This document shows positions 31,888 to 41,991 of a stretch of 64,000 nt of DNA, in pieces. The stretch comes from Hesseltinella vesiculosa (Eukaryota > Mucoromycota > Mucoromycetes > Mucorales > Cunninghamellaceae). Position 1 is the first letter of the stretch. Each line of letters opens with the position of its first letter. The notes under the pieces were generated by a model. That model was not told the origin of the DNA. It made no database searches and saw nothing but the letters and a program-made list of their open reading frames with translations. Location: NCBI GenBank assembly GCA_002104935.1, contig MCGT01000061.1, positions 1 through 64,000 of the forward strand. The letters run 5' to 3'. The position numbers and the translations under genes were made by a program.

Positions 31888-33153
31888 ATGACGTTTAAAT
31901 CCAAACAAAGGGAAAAACATGGCCATCTGTTTGGTGATGGTAAGGATGAAGAGGCGAAAAAGAAAGAGACACCCATCCCTATTTTTTTTTTTTTTTTTTT
32001 TGGAATAGACCCGTTGAATGCAACGACGCTCTCATCGACGTCTGAAACGACGAGCAATGCCACACGACGAAAGGATTTTCCATTTGATCCGTTATCAGCC
32101 TCGAGTTCACGTAGCTCCAGCCCGTCATCTAGCAGTGGGGGCATCTTTGGCAATATAGATGTAAGCAAGCTTGGCAAACGCAGCACCCGGTCCAGTTTCC
32201 GATTAAACGCAGCTAGTCAAGATGACGATGAAGCATTGTTTGGAGGCACAACAAGAACAAGCATCAGCTCGACCACGTCGTCGCCTTCGTCGAGAGCGAG
32301 CCAGAGCCTCCTTGCAGCCAGTCCAACGTCGCCAGCACTGGCGAGCGTGGCAAACGAAGCCAGTCATCATGGGGTGACGCAAGGGCCATCGCCTGCACCC
32401 AGCCGACCAGTGCCAGCTCGTGTGTCACCCACGCCAAGTGTCAGCCAGCAGCGTAGACCGCCACCTCCACCCCCTCCTCGACGTAGCAACGCTCCTTCGC
32501 CGTCCCTTACACCGTCACCGTCGATGTCATCGCCGTCGTTGTCTCCTCCACCCCCGCCGCCACGCATGCACAAGAAGCACTTGCAGTCCTTGTACAAGGC
32601 TAACTCGGAGCCTGAGGTTGTGGAGGTGGCGAATGAAGAAGCACAGAGGCTGCAGGAGCAAAAGGCGGCCATGATGGAGGACGAGGCGACACGGGCATTT
32701 GCGATGGATCCGTCGACGATGTTGCAGCCCTCGGCGAAGCCTTCGCTGCTACCGGACGATGTCTTGGCGCCGTCCTTTGATACCCTGGCCATTCAGGACA
32801 CTCACCAGCCAACCAGCACCCCGTCCACCAGCGTGTCCAATCGATCAGATGAAGATGACCCATGGCAGCCAGTGCTGACGCCCACCTGCAGCACGCCCTT
32901 GGACAAGAAGACCTTGGAGCATATTGCACCTGCCAAGCAGCGGGCGTTTGCTGACCTGATTGCCAACTGGCATGGAGTCGATGAGCCCACCACTTCGCAA
33001 GACGCTGGCGCCACCGATCAGCTGTTTTTTGAATCGGTGGCAAGTGAGCAGCGGGATATTGGGTTTGCTGGGATTGAAGGACAAGCGGCCCCGACCATGG
33101 CCACTTCTCATTGGCAAGACGATCAGTACATGGAGAGCAACCCTTGGTCATGA
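31888..33153 (+). CDS. Ser/Pro-rich protein of unknown function
   Basis: Two exons (31888-31939 and 32009-33153) give 398 residues. The intron ends in a T20 tract plus GGAATAG. The N-terminus is basic (KSKQREKHGHLFGDD). Ser/Thr-rich low-complexity sequence follows, then two proline runs flanking SNAPSPSLTPSPS (about residues 190-230) and a short charged helix (EEAQRLQEQKAAMMEDEA). The C-terminal third is more ordered and looks conserved, with LEHIAPAKQRAFADLIANWH and RDIGFAGIEGQAAPTMATSH before the end ESNPWS. No enzyme motif, membrane segment or signal peptide is seen, and I do not recognise the family. A cytosolic adaptor or trafficking protein with SH3-type binding runs is a guess. The gene lies 217 bp after the carnitine acetyltransferase on the same strand. 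Confidence 0.75.
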   Translation: MTFKSKQREKHGHLFGDGKDEEAKKKETPIPIFFFFFFGIDPLNATTLSSTSETTSNATRRKDFPFDPLSASSSRSSSPSSSSGGIFGNIDVSKLGKRSTRSSFRLNAASQDDDEALFGGTTRTSISSTTSSPSSRASQSLLAASPTSPALASVANEASHHGVTQGPSPAPSRPVPARVSPTPSVSQQRRPPPPPPPRRSNAPSPSLTPSPSMSSPSLSPPPPPPRMHKKHLQSLYKANSEPEVVEVANEEAQRLQEQKAAMMEDEATRAFAMDPSTMLQPSAKPSLLPDDVLAPSFDTLAIQDTHQPTSTPSTSVSNRSDEDDPWQPVLTPTCSTPLDKKTLEHIAPAKQRAFADLIANWHGVDEPTTSQDAGATDQLFFESVASEQRDIGFAGIEGQAAPTMATSHWQDDQYMESNPWS

Positions 33154-33773
33154 TTCGCCTCGGTCCTTATTTTTTTTTTTTATCAGTATACCACTTTATT
33201 CTTTTTTTCTTTTTCTCTCCTGGTGCATGGACGCATATTTAAAGATTTTTTATTTTAAAAATTTCCAGTCTTGGAAAGAATTGTTTTTGTTTTTGTTGTC
33301 CAAAAATAGCAATGACAATGAGGGGTAGGGTGGCAGCGTCAGAAATGGGTTGCCAGAGTTTTTTATTTTTATTTTTACGCATGGCCCGCTTGTGGGCGAA
33401 GCCCGTAGCCAAAAGACACAGTGATGGACATCCTGTTTCGACGTAGCTGCAGTGGCAATGCACTTGTGCCGATAGGACTGTACACAGCTGCAGACGTGAA
33501 TGGACCCAAACGGACCCTCCTCCAAAAGGTGAAGTGGACGACAAGCCAAGTCGGGAAGTCGTCACTCAAAAGTGAGATGAGCTGTAGACAGGGGGCGTAA
33601 AATAGGACTTAATAATATAAACCTCAATGTCTGGGATGTGTCTGGGATGTGTCTGGGATGTTTCTGGTTTATTTACAAAAAAAGAGTTTCAGAGGGGGGA
33701 ATGGTAGGTACAAATGGATGGGGCACATAAACAAATCATAAAAAATAGAAAAAAAGGGGGGGGGGAAGTGATT
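33154..33773. other. Convergent intergenic region
   Basis: Separates the Ser/Pro-rich gene (+) from the bHLH gene (-). It holds T tracts for the plus-strand 3' end (33170-33182) and three tandem units of an 11-bp repeat (TCTGGGATGTG, 33631-33666). An A/G-rich stretch lies close to the bHLH stop. Short frames here lack any recognisable domain. Confidence 0.5.
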
Positions 33774-34675
33774 TCATTTTGCTTGCAACTGTTTCAATGT
33801 CTCTTCCAATTCCTTGATACGCTGGGCGTAGCTTTGGACTTCATGCTGCAAATGACGTATGTGATCCACTGATTGGCGCAAGATGGATCCCTTGTTGGGT
33901 TTGTGGGCGGCGTTTTCTCCATGCAGACTGATCTCAGGCAACAGCTTGCCGAGTTCTTGAATGCGATCATTGATGTTTTCCCGTCGTCGACGTTCCACTG
34001 TGAGAAAAAAAAATTGGCATCTCGATACTTCTTCACTTTATAGGTTCGGTTTTACCTGCATTATGGGATTCTCGTCGTCGTCGTCGTTTGTCCATGATGA
34101 CCTGCATACTGATAAAGAGGTGAGCGGCTATGCTATCTTTCTGAAAGAGACTTACTTGACTTGCATACTGTATTCATCTTCATCAAAGCTCTTGGCGGTA
34201 GAATTGGGGCTGTCCATATGGGTATGCATGAGAAGAGAGGGGCTGGTTTGGGTGACAGGGGAGCAGTTGGAGGGGAGGGACAGTGGGTCGGATCCAAAGT
34301 GATATTCGGCAGGAGCAGACATGGGGAAGACAGAATCATAGCCAAAGGAATCTTGTGCGGGTTGGTGGTTGGACGGTTTCATTTGGATAGGCATGGCCTA
34401 AAAGTGAGAAAGGTCAAGGTCAATGGGTGACATATTCAACGTGGATAGAGAACAAGTATTACCATTGAAAAATGGCGATTGCTGTGCTGCTTTTGATAGG
34501 ATAAGAGGCCGGATTGATAGTCCAGGTCTTCGAAATCGTCAAAGGCGGCATGGTCGATGGTAGGAGAGATAAACATACTGGGATCATCCAGCGGCGGGCT
34601 GGTTGGGACGGCAGGAAAGGACATGGGCTGAGCATTAGAAATAGCAAGCGGATGGATAGTGTCTTGAGCATTCAT
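33774..34675 (-). CDS. bHLH transcription factor, MiT/TFE- or USF-like
   Basis: Exons on the minus strand are 34675-34463, 34397-34156, 34108-34056 and 33997-33774, giving 243 residues with all phases consistent. The N-terminal 150 residues are acidic and Pro/Ser-rich ([25 protein letters not shown]) and are probably an activation region. The basic region [20 protein letters not shown] carries the His-Glu-Arg set of E-box (CACGTG) binders. Helix 1 is [11 protein letters not shown], the loop contains HKPNKG, and helix 2 is [14 protein letters not shown]. It runs into a short leucine-zipper-like helix ([13 protein letters not shown]). NIND-R-I-x-ELG and NKG-x-ILR are typical of MITF/TFE-type proteins. 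It presumably acts in the nucleus as a dimer, and its targets are unknown. The upstream region is shared with the divergent phosphatase gene. Confidence 0.92.
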
Positions 34676-35210
34676 TGTTTAAAAAATAAAAAGGGGGAAT
34701 AAAGAAGAACACAAGAAAGAAAAGAAAGTGGTGCGTCTTTTATGGGCCTTGTGAGAAAAAAAAAGAAGGCGGTGGAAAAACAACCAATCAGTAGAATGCA
34801 GCTATGACGCTGTTTAGCCAAAAATGGAAATAAGATTTTCGCATGAATTGCTATTGGATTGCCCATAGCCGTTTTTGCCAAGTCCACAAAGTCCACCCAA
34901 TAATACATGGCACCCTCCCTATTCAAAAACAAAACCTTTCCCCGGAACGGACGATCTCAGATTATTAGTTGGTTTTCAATTGATAGTGACAAGCCTTGAT
35001 TTGCCAAAAAATAATCAGATCATGTAGCCAAAACTCAGGTTGCTTTATGCAAAATAGGTTGGTCACAAAAAAACAGCTTCTGGGAAAAACTAAGGTGACG
35101 ATTCTCACCTTTGATCAGTGGCGCGGTAGACGACGCCGCAGTCCCACATGAACAGAAAACAGCCCAGCTTCCTCCGCCTCCCTTCTCTTCCCGCTCACCG
35201 CTCATCAACC
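34676..35210. promoter_or_regulatory. Bidirectional promoter region, bHLH gene (-) and phosphatase gene (+)
   Basis: 535 bp lie between the two divergent start codons. The region carries CCAATC/CCAAT-type boxes (about 34780 and 34896) and ATTGG (about 34853), and pyrimidine-rich DNA (CTTCCTCCGCCTCCCTTCTC) just before 35211. No ORF is supported. Confidence 0.45.
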
Positions 35211-35971
35211 ATGACATTAAAGGAAAAGAACGGACCCATGTATACTCGCTTACCAAAGATGATTGTCTTTGACCTGGATTGTACTCTTTGGACACCATGG
35301 GTAGCTTCTGTTACTTTTTATTGTATAGTCTAATTGAAACCTCTTTAGATTGACTACACATATGGCCCGCCATTTCAATACGATGCAGAAACGAATACAA
35401 TGAAAGACAAGCAAGTGCAAATGGACAGTGACAAGCGGATAAACTCAACGATTTAATAGGCGAGGCGAGGCTTTCCGGCTTTTCAAGCATGTTCCGGAAG
35501 TGTTTGCCATGATAAAGCAATGGCCAGACATCAAGATCGGTATTGCTTCGAGATCGACGACGCCCGACTGGTAAGACACACTTCTTATTTCACCTTGTGA
35601 AGCAGGAACACCCGCGGAGACTCACATTTTTTTTTTTTTTTTTCCTGAGGTGTCATACGGCGCTAAAGATGTTCCAGGTGCCAAGTATGGATTGCTCGTT
35701 GTACGATTTGATCGACCACATGGAAATATACCCGGGGGAAAAGCGACAGCACTTCAAGGAACTGCACAAGGCGTCTGGCATCGACTACAACGAGATGCTG
35801 TTTTTCGACGACGAGCACCGTAACAAAAGCGTCACCTGGCTCGGTGTGCATTTTGAACTTTTGGACCCCAGCAAAGGTTTGACAATGCACCATTTCAACT
35901 TGGCTCTGGAACGGTTCAGTAAACAATCAAAGCGAACACAGACTACCTTGGATCAGTACGGAATGAAATGA
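35211..35971 (+). CDS. MDP1: Magnesium-dependent phosphatase 1 (HAD superfamily)
   Basis: A HAD-fold phosphatase acting on protein tyrosine or on fructosamine/sugar phosphates in other organisms. The exon model is 35211-35300, 35349-35414, 35470-35570 and 35650-35971, giving 192 residues, close to the family size. Motif I is FDLDCTLW (about residues 20-27) with the nucleophile aspartate in DLD. Motif II is IASRSTTPDW (Ser/Thr-containing), and motif III/IV is MLFFDDEHRN. HMEIYPGEKRQHF before it matches the family EIYPGSK-type segment. The third exon start is the weakest boundary. I chose CGAG|GCT (35470) for phase, although the upstream residues GEAF would also fit the family. It lies 166 bp before the next gene on the same strand. 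The role in this fungus is not known. Confidence 0.92.
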
Positions 35972-36137
35972 CCCCGGTTTGATCGGTCTCGCCTTTTCCC
36001 CCTTTTTTTACTTGGATTTGTTTGTATAGTTTCAAGTGTAGACCTAGGCTCATTTTTTTTTAGATAAAAGCATAGAGGTCGATCCACTTTTTTTTTATAC
36101 ACTTCAACTCTCTCTCGCTCATACTTTATTTTACGCC

Positions 36138-37430
36138 ATGCTGATTAAACCACTGCTGCTAACCCTCGGTGTGATTGCTTCAACAGCAGCCAGTATGAAA
36201 GTGGACTGCAATGGTGATTTGGAAATCAAGACCCAAGAAGACTTTGACCAACTAAAGACCTGCCGAATTTACACCGGCAACATTGTAGTGGACCGCACAG
36301 GCATTGTGGAAATGTCGCTGCGCGGCGTCGAACTGCTGGAAGGCAACCTGGTGATCCACAGCAACGAGGCTCTGCAGAAAGTAGACTTGCCTAATATGCA
36401 AGCCATCAATGGTCAGTTGCGCATGAGCAACAACAAGATCCTCAGGTCAGTGCTCATGCCTTCCCTCAGCATCCTGCGCCAATTCGAAATCTCCGTGCAT
36501 CCTAATTTGAAGGAGCTGAGCTTCCCCGCGGGGTTGCATCAAATCGAGCAATTTTCCGTCACAGACACCACCCTCACCTCCATCGAAGGCATGTCCATGC
36601 CCCGCATCAAAACCCTCACCATCACCAACAACAAGTATTTGAAGCAATTCTCCGCCCCAAACCTGAACCGTATCATGAGCTCCGTCACCATTTCCGCCAA
36701 CTCGCCCTCTTTGGTGGTCGGGGTAAGGTTTCCTATTATTTTCCGACGCTCTTACTCATCATCGTTCATTTCCAGTTTGATAAACTCCAAGAATTGGATG
36801 TGGGCACCTTCCGGAATTTGGCTGGCGTCAGCCTGAAGGGACTGACCATGGTCTCGGGCGATATCTCCTTTGTTTCCAATGGCTTTGACAAGCTTTCCTT
36901 GCCTGCCATGAAGCGTGTTGTTGGTACGCTCACCTTGTCGGACAACAAGAAATTGAAGCAGTTGTCCGTGCCTGAATTGGCCTTTTTGGGTGGGGCTTTG
37001 TCGGTTGTTTCCAACCTGGAACTCACCTCCATCGATGCTTTCCCCAAGCTGGAGGAAATTGATGGATCCTTGGACGTCGCTGGTGCCTTCCATGAATTGC
37101 GGTTCCCTGTCTTGGCCGATGCAAGTGAATCGATTCAATGCTTGTAGGAACCCTAACCCACTTTTTTATTTTTATTCATACCAGGTGCGCGGTGGGTTGA
37201 ACATTCAAACTTCAAGCGAACGCTTTGACTGTGCTGCTATCGACAACTTGAAGAATGGAGTGATCAAGGGCAATTCTTTTGTCTGCAAGGGCCGCGTCGC
37301 CAACCCCAAATCTGGCCAGAGTGGAAAGAATGGACTGGATATGATGGTCGAGGATGCTGCATCGATCTTGTCGGGTTCATGGACCCTCTTGCTCTTGTCG
37401 CTCTTTGGCTTCACCTACCTCGTCCTCTGA
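36138..37430 (+). CDS. ECM33: Ecm33/Sps2-family GPI-anchored cell-wall protein
   Basis: Exons 36138-36722, 36776-37120 and 37185-37430 give 391 residues. A signal peptide (LLLTLGVIASTAAS) is followed by the mature start DCNGDLEIKTQEDFDQL. Receptor-L-like leucine-rich repeats cover most of the protein (for example LSLPAMKRVVGTLTLSDNKK and PKLEEIDGSLDVAGAFHEL). The conserved end VRGGLNIQTSS...FDC follows. The C-terminal hydrophobic tail WTLLLLSLFGFTYLVL after a Ser/Gly site is a GPI-attachment signal. The second intron starts with GCAAGT (GC-AG). With a GT donor the conserved VRGG frame would be lost. It probably supports cell-wall organisation at the plasma membrane. It converges on the MFS gene with only 110 bp between stops. 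Confidence 0.9.
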
Positions 37431-37540
37431 CTTTTCTCCCCTGTCGTATTTATTTAAATTTTATCCGTCCTAGAACTTTTATTACAAAATTTCTAAAAAT
37501 ACAATAAAGGGCATTATAAAATATACGAAAAAAAAAAAAG

Positions 37541-39080
37541 TTAGATACGAATAAAGTGCTGGTTGCCACTGCGCATGTAACGCAAGACAATGGCAAGGAT
37601 GGCATTAAAGAGATAAAGACAGCCGCCAAAGAGAATCGCTCCGCCATAGGCACCGTTTTGCTTTTCAATGATTTGCGCGGCGATAGGCTGGCCAAGGAGA
37701 CCACCAAAGAACCACGCGAAAAACAACCAGCCAGTGGCCGATTCCACTTGATCCATCCCGACACATTCAGCAATCACAGACGTGATGGTGGTGACACAGC
37801 CGCCGCCAAAGATGCCGTAAAGCACAGTAAAGGCCCAGAGTGATCCAGCGCTCGAGGCAGTGTACCAGATCGACACCATAAACACGCCTGTCAACAACAG
37901 ACAGATCACCATTTGATTGGAGCGGCCCACAAAGTCACTGACAAAGCCATTGCTGACCTTGCCCACAAACATGAGTGCAGAAAGAACACCGGTCAAGCTG
38001 GTAGACACCAAGGGCGAGATGCCGATCGAAGTCGCATAGGACGACATGTAAGCAGAGGGGATGTACAGGGCAAAGTTAAACACAAAGTGGATGGCGAACA
38101 GCACAAGGAATTTCTTGTTCTTGAAAGGCTTGAAATCCATCAAAGGCACTTCCCGAGGCAGAGGGTTCAAGGGTCGCACGGTGAAATAGGCAATGCCGAT
38201 CATGACCAGTTGAATGAAGCCGAGGATACGAAGGGCCCATTGCCAGCCAAGGTTGTCCATGGCCGCGCGGGTAATGTAGCTGAGCACAAGACCGCCAATG
38301 CCTGAGCCAGCAAAGGCTAAACCCACAGCAAGACCTCGCTTCTTGTCAAACCATTGCTACAAAGAATACAGGTCAGCCAAGGGTGACTCGCAGATGAAAC
38401 CACTTACTTGAGGAGCACTGATACAAGGGAACCATACCAAGCTGGACGCAATACCAGACATGATGCCTTGGGTGATGTAGAGTTGCCAAACCTAAATCCA
38501 AAAAGAGAATAAGCTCCAACCCAACACGGCCGCCGATGTTCATATAAAACCCAGCTTTAACTTACGGCATTGGTAATCGACGCAAGCTCCATGGCCAAAC
38601 AAGAGAGAATACAGCCAACCCCAATCATCCATTTGTAGCCGACTTTTCCACACATATACACATAAATGGGGCCAGTGATGTTGGTCAATGCATACCACAA
38701 GGACCCAATCCAAGTCAAGTTGGTCAGCTCATTAGGGTACACATTGGTATTGTAGTAGTCCTAAACAAACAAGTTAGTTTTCCCCTACAACCCAGGTGGA
38801 TAGACTTCTTACCATAAATACACCATAAGCATAGCCATAGCCTTGGGTAGCAAACAAGCCCTTTATTGCAAAAAAAAAAAAAAAAAAAGGTGAGTTGGCC
38901 CAAAAAAAAAAAAATGCTGGTCATTTTTTTAGGTTTGTTGCTTACACAGAAGCAGCCAATCAGGACAACCCAGGAAATGCCACCGTCAGGAGGTTCACGA
39001 TGGTCGCTGATGTCTTCTTGGACAACCGATTCTTGTACAGAAATATCTTGCGCTTTCAGGGTTTTTTCGTCAGTAGACAT
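37541..39080 (-). CDS. MFS monocarboxylate-type transporter (MCT/MCH family)
   Basis: Exons on the minus strand are 39080-38946, 38860-38813, 38760-38566, 38491-38408 and 38356-37541, giving 425 residues. The N-terminal cytosolic tail ends in the family signature PPDGGISWVVL (about residues 30-40). About twelve hydrophobic segments follow, including GCILSCLAMELAS, LVLFAIHFVFNFALY and LYGIFGGGCVTTITSV. The MFS loop motif is KKRGLAVGLAFAGSGIGG, and the central loop is short (PLNPLPREVPLMDF). Fungal members carry monocarboxylates, riboflavin or related solutes across plasma or vacuolar membranes, and the substrate cannot be read from the sequence. Exon 2 codes only 16 residues. The first intron carries T12 and T20-type tracts (plus-strand A runs near 38870-38914). 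Confidence 0.93.
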
Positions 39081-39926
39081 CGTTGGAACAGAAGAAAAAG
39101 AGAGAAAGGAAGAGAACCCCACAAAAATCGTACTTTTTAGAGGTTTTGTAGCCTGGGATCAATCAAACAGTTATATTTCATTTTTTTCTTGCTATCATCA
39201 CTAGGTAGAAAAATGGAAAGTCTTGACAGGCGGAGCATGTGGAGGCCTTCCAAACAGATTGGATGGCCACATGCCGAAAGCGTATCTGCCAGTAGATTGG
39301 TCAAGTGTAAGTCAGCCACTAGTTTCACTCTCCGCCAGTGCTAACCTTCCTGTGCAAAAAAAATGACATGTCATAGCAACAGGTTGGCCAAGTTCGAATC
39401 ATAAAAAGGCGGACTTCATTTGTTCATTGTTCTTCCAAGTTTCATGGAATTCGAGGAAGGGAAGAAGAAAAAAAAAAAAAAAAGAAAAAAAGTCGCTCTC
39501 GATGGTCTCCGACGCATTGCGATGTTGATTTCAAGCAAAAAGGCGTCCTCAAGCACAAGGAAGACAAGTTCAGCGTCGTCACCTATTTTTCGCTTTGGAA
39601 CCATGGGATTACAGAATGAAAAAGTTTAAAAAAAGACGGCCTCGGCGATTGGCAAGGGTGACGAACACTTTTTTTTTTTTTTTTTTGAAAGATGGTGGTG
39701 CCTGGGGGAGGCGGCATGAACGAAGCTGGGCTTTTTTTTCCAGCTCCACTACACGTTTCTTTTTCTTTCCCACATTCGTCCCTCCTGCATTGTTGACTTG
39801 TGCTATTCTACTGCCCCTCTCTTTTATCACACTTATCAGCTTTCCCAGTCATAAGCACAAACGATTTTTCTTTGAGAGGTCTCACCCTGGCTTCCCTGGC
39901 TTTCCCCGGCTCTCCCTGACAACACA
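39081..39926. other. Divergent intergenic region, MFS gene (-) and F-box 1 (+)
   Basis: 846 bp with A14-T18 tracts near 39468-39490 and 39669-39685. A minus-strand frame at 39328-39140 (LHLTNLLADTLSACGHPICL) and a plus-strand frame near 39490-39620 look weakly coding but are not recognisable. A pyrimidine-rich stretch (about 39745-39910) directly precedes the F-box 1 start and is probably its promoter/5' leader. Confidence 0.4.
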
Positions 39927-41837
39927 ATGACGAGAATTGCGTATTTGCCATTGGAAATCGCTCAAAACATTGGCGCACACTTACCCAACAGCAGCTTGGT
40001 CGTGCTTTGCTGCACTTGCAAGAATCTTTATCAGACATTGCTGCCGCTGTTCTACCGCCATGTCCAGCTGTCGCAACTTTATCACTTGCCAATGTTCATC
40101 GACACCTTATACTTTAACAGTCGCCTGCGGCCCTCTTTAAACCAAACCATCCGATCCATCACCCTTACTTTTACCGTCGACACTTTGATTTTGGATATGC
40201 TCAGCTGTCTTTGCCCTCAGGCCACGGCATTGAAGGTGATCCAGGCAAAGACCGATATTCCAGCCATACTTCATCCTTCCATCGTCAAGAAGTACCGGGA
40301 CTTGGTGTTTCCAAACCGTGTGCCTTGTCCCGCTCGACCTCTCGCCGCCTTGTTCAATCACCCGCACCTGACTTCTCTAACATTGCAATGGAGCCATGAC
40401 CCATTCTCAGCCGGACATTGCACTGTGTTTTGCTCCTTGCCTCGCAACTTGCTGGACCTTAGCCTAAAACCAGGCTATCACTCCGTGTCTGTGTCTGTCG
40501 TCTCCATGCTACACCAGTCCTGTCCAAAGTTGCAAGCATTAGAGATCCACGCAGAATCATTCGACAGCATCTCCAACCGCCACCATCTTGTCATTGCCGA
40601 GAACCATTCGTTGAAACGCCTGTCCCTCTGCTCTGAAGAGCCCTGGCCCCAGCCTTGGCAATGGTTCTGGTTCATTGGAAAAAAGTATGCCCATCAGCTC
40701 TGTGACCTGACGATGAAGGGCAGGAACACAGTGACAAATACGGACCATGCCGATATGGAACTCTGCTATACTGTATTTGCACAACAGCATGCCGCCTCGC
40801 TAAAATCTCTCGGCCTGTTTGATCTCTTTACTGGCGACCAATTTTGGGAATGCATGCGCGCCCAGCCCGCTTGCCGGCTCACCCATGTCCGCCTTGATAT
40901 CCCTGATTTCTTCGCAACCGCCAACAGTGTCACTCGTCCCTCAAGACTGCAGGTGGCTTTTCAATACTACAAGGCAACCGTCTGCTCCTTTCAGCTCACA
41001 CTACCATCACCGCCTATTCATACCTACCCGCACAATGGCCTGGTAAGGCTGACTGCCCATTGATTTCTAGAGTGCTCATCCGTTTTTATCAGACCCAGGT
41101 CTCGGAAGCACTTCGTGAACTCGAAGGATGCCATCGGCTAACAGAGCTCACGCTGACAGTACCAAGCTTGAATGGGGTCCACACAGACACCGGCACCATA
41201 CCAGTGAACGACCTGCTCCAACGATGCTCACAGCTGACGCGCCTCGATCTCCAAAAGAGCACTCTTTTTATGTCGCCTCGGCCATCCAATTCATATCATC
41301 CTCTGGTCGCCCTCCATTTGACTCGGTGTTTTCTGCGCGAGGGATTTCTTGCCACTGCCTTTGCCGACCTGCCCTGCATCAAATCTTTCACTCTGGATCA
41401 ATCGGTTGTTCTTCTTGATAAGCCAAACATCTTTCCTAAAGATCCGATGTATTTGAATCTCCCTCGAGCCAAGGACATCGCCCTCACCATTCGGTCGCTT
41501 TGTGTCGATGTAGGGAGGGAACACCTCCATTTCAGCTTTGGACGGATCACTCTCATGCACACCCAAAACGATCCCCATCCGCTCACTTGGACAGCCAGGT
41601 AGGTTGAAGAATCGATCAAGAGGCTACTCACCCATTCTTTTTTTTTACTCTTGTTTTACTACTAGCCAAATGGGCATGGTCGATCCAAAAGGAAAACTGA
41701 TAGTGAATATACCCCAGTCCGAAGGCCCAGCAGAACAGCGACCGCAAGGCGTTCGTAGTATGTCCCTGCATTTGCAAGTCCTTGTCTCAAGCGTGGACTC
41801 TCTGAATTTCGAAGGGTCTGCTCTTGTGAAAAAATAA
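39927..41837 (+). CDS. F-box protein, paralogue 1 of a tandem array
   Basis: Likely substrate adaptor of an SCF-type ubiquitin ligase. Exons 39927-41042, 41093-41598 and 41666-41837 give 597 residues. Intron phases (0, then 2) are the same in all four paralogues. The F-box lies at residues about 5-48 (LPLEIAQNIGAHLP, then CCTCKNLYQTLLPLFYRHV). The rest is a degenerate leucine-rich-repeat-like region (LTSLTLQWS; CPKLQALEIHAES; LTRLDLQKSTLF). It carries a family-specific aromatic motif, WQWFWFIGKKY (about residue 245). The C-terminal exon ends SLHLQVLVSSVDSLNFEGS. It is the best-preserved member and may approximate the ancestral form. The targets are unknown. Confidence 0.88.
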
Positions 41838-41991
41838 AAGCTGGCAGACTTTTTTTTTTTTTTTTTTTTTCGCTTTCCTTTTCTTTGCAATTTCCTCTCG
41901 AAGATTGCATCAGTAGCCATAACGACGGGATCTGTTTGGCTACCCCCCCCCCATTTTGTCACCTGGATCTGTGCGCTTTCTGGTAATCGCC

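Noticed and set aside
32367..32792. Minus-strand Gly/Arg-rich ORF opposite the Ser/Pro-rich gene
   Set aside because: The glycine run is the complement of the proline run. The plus-strand frame is longer, has a clean intron and a better start.
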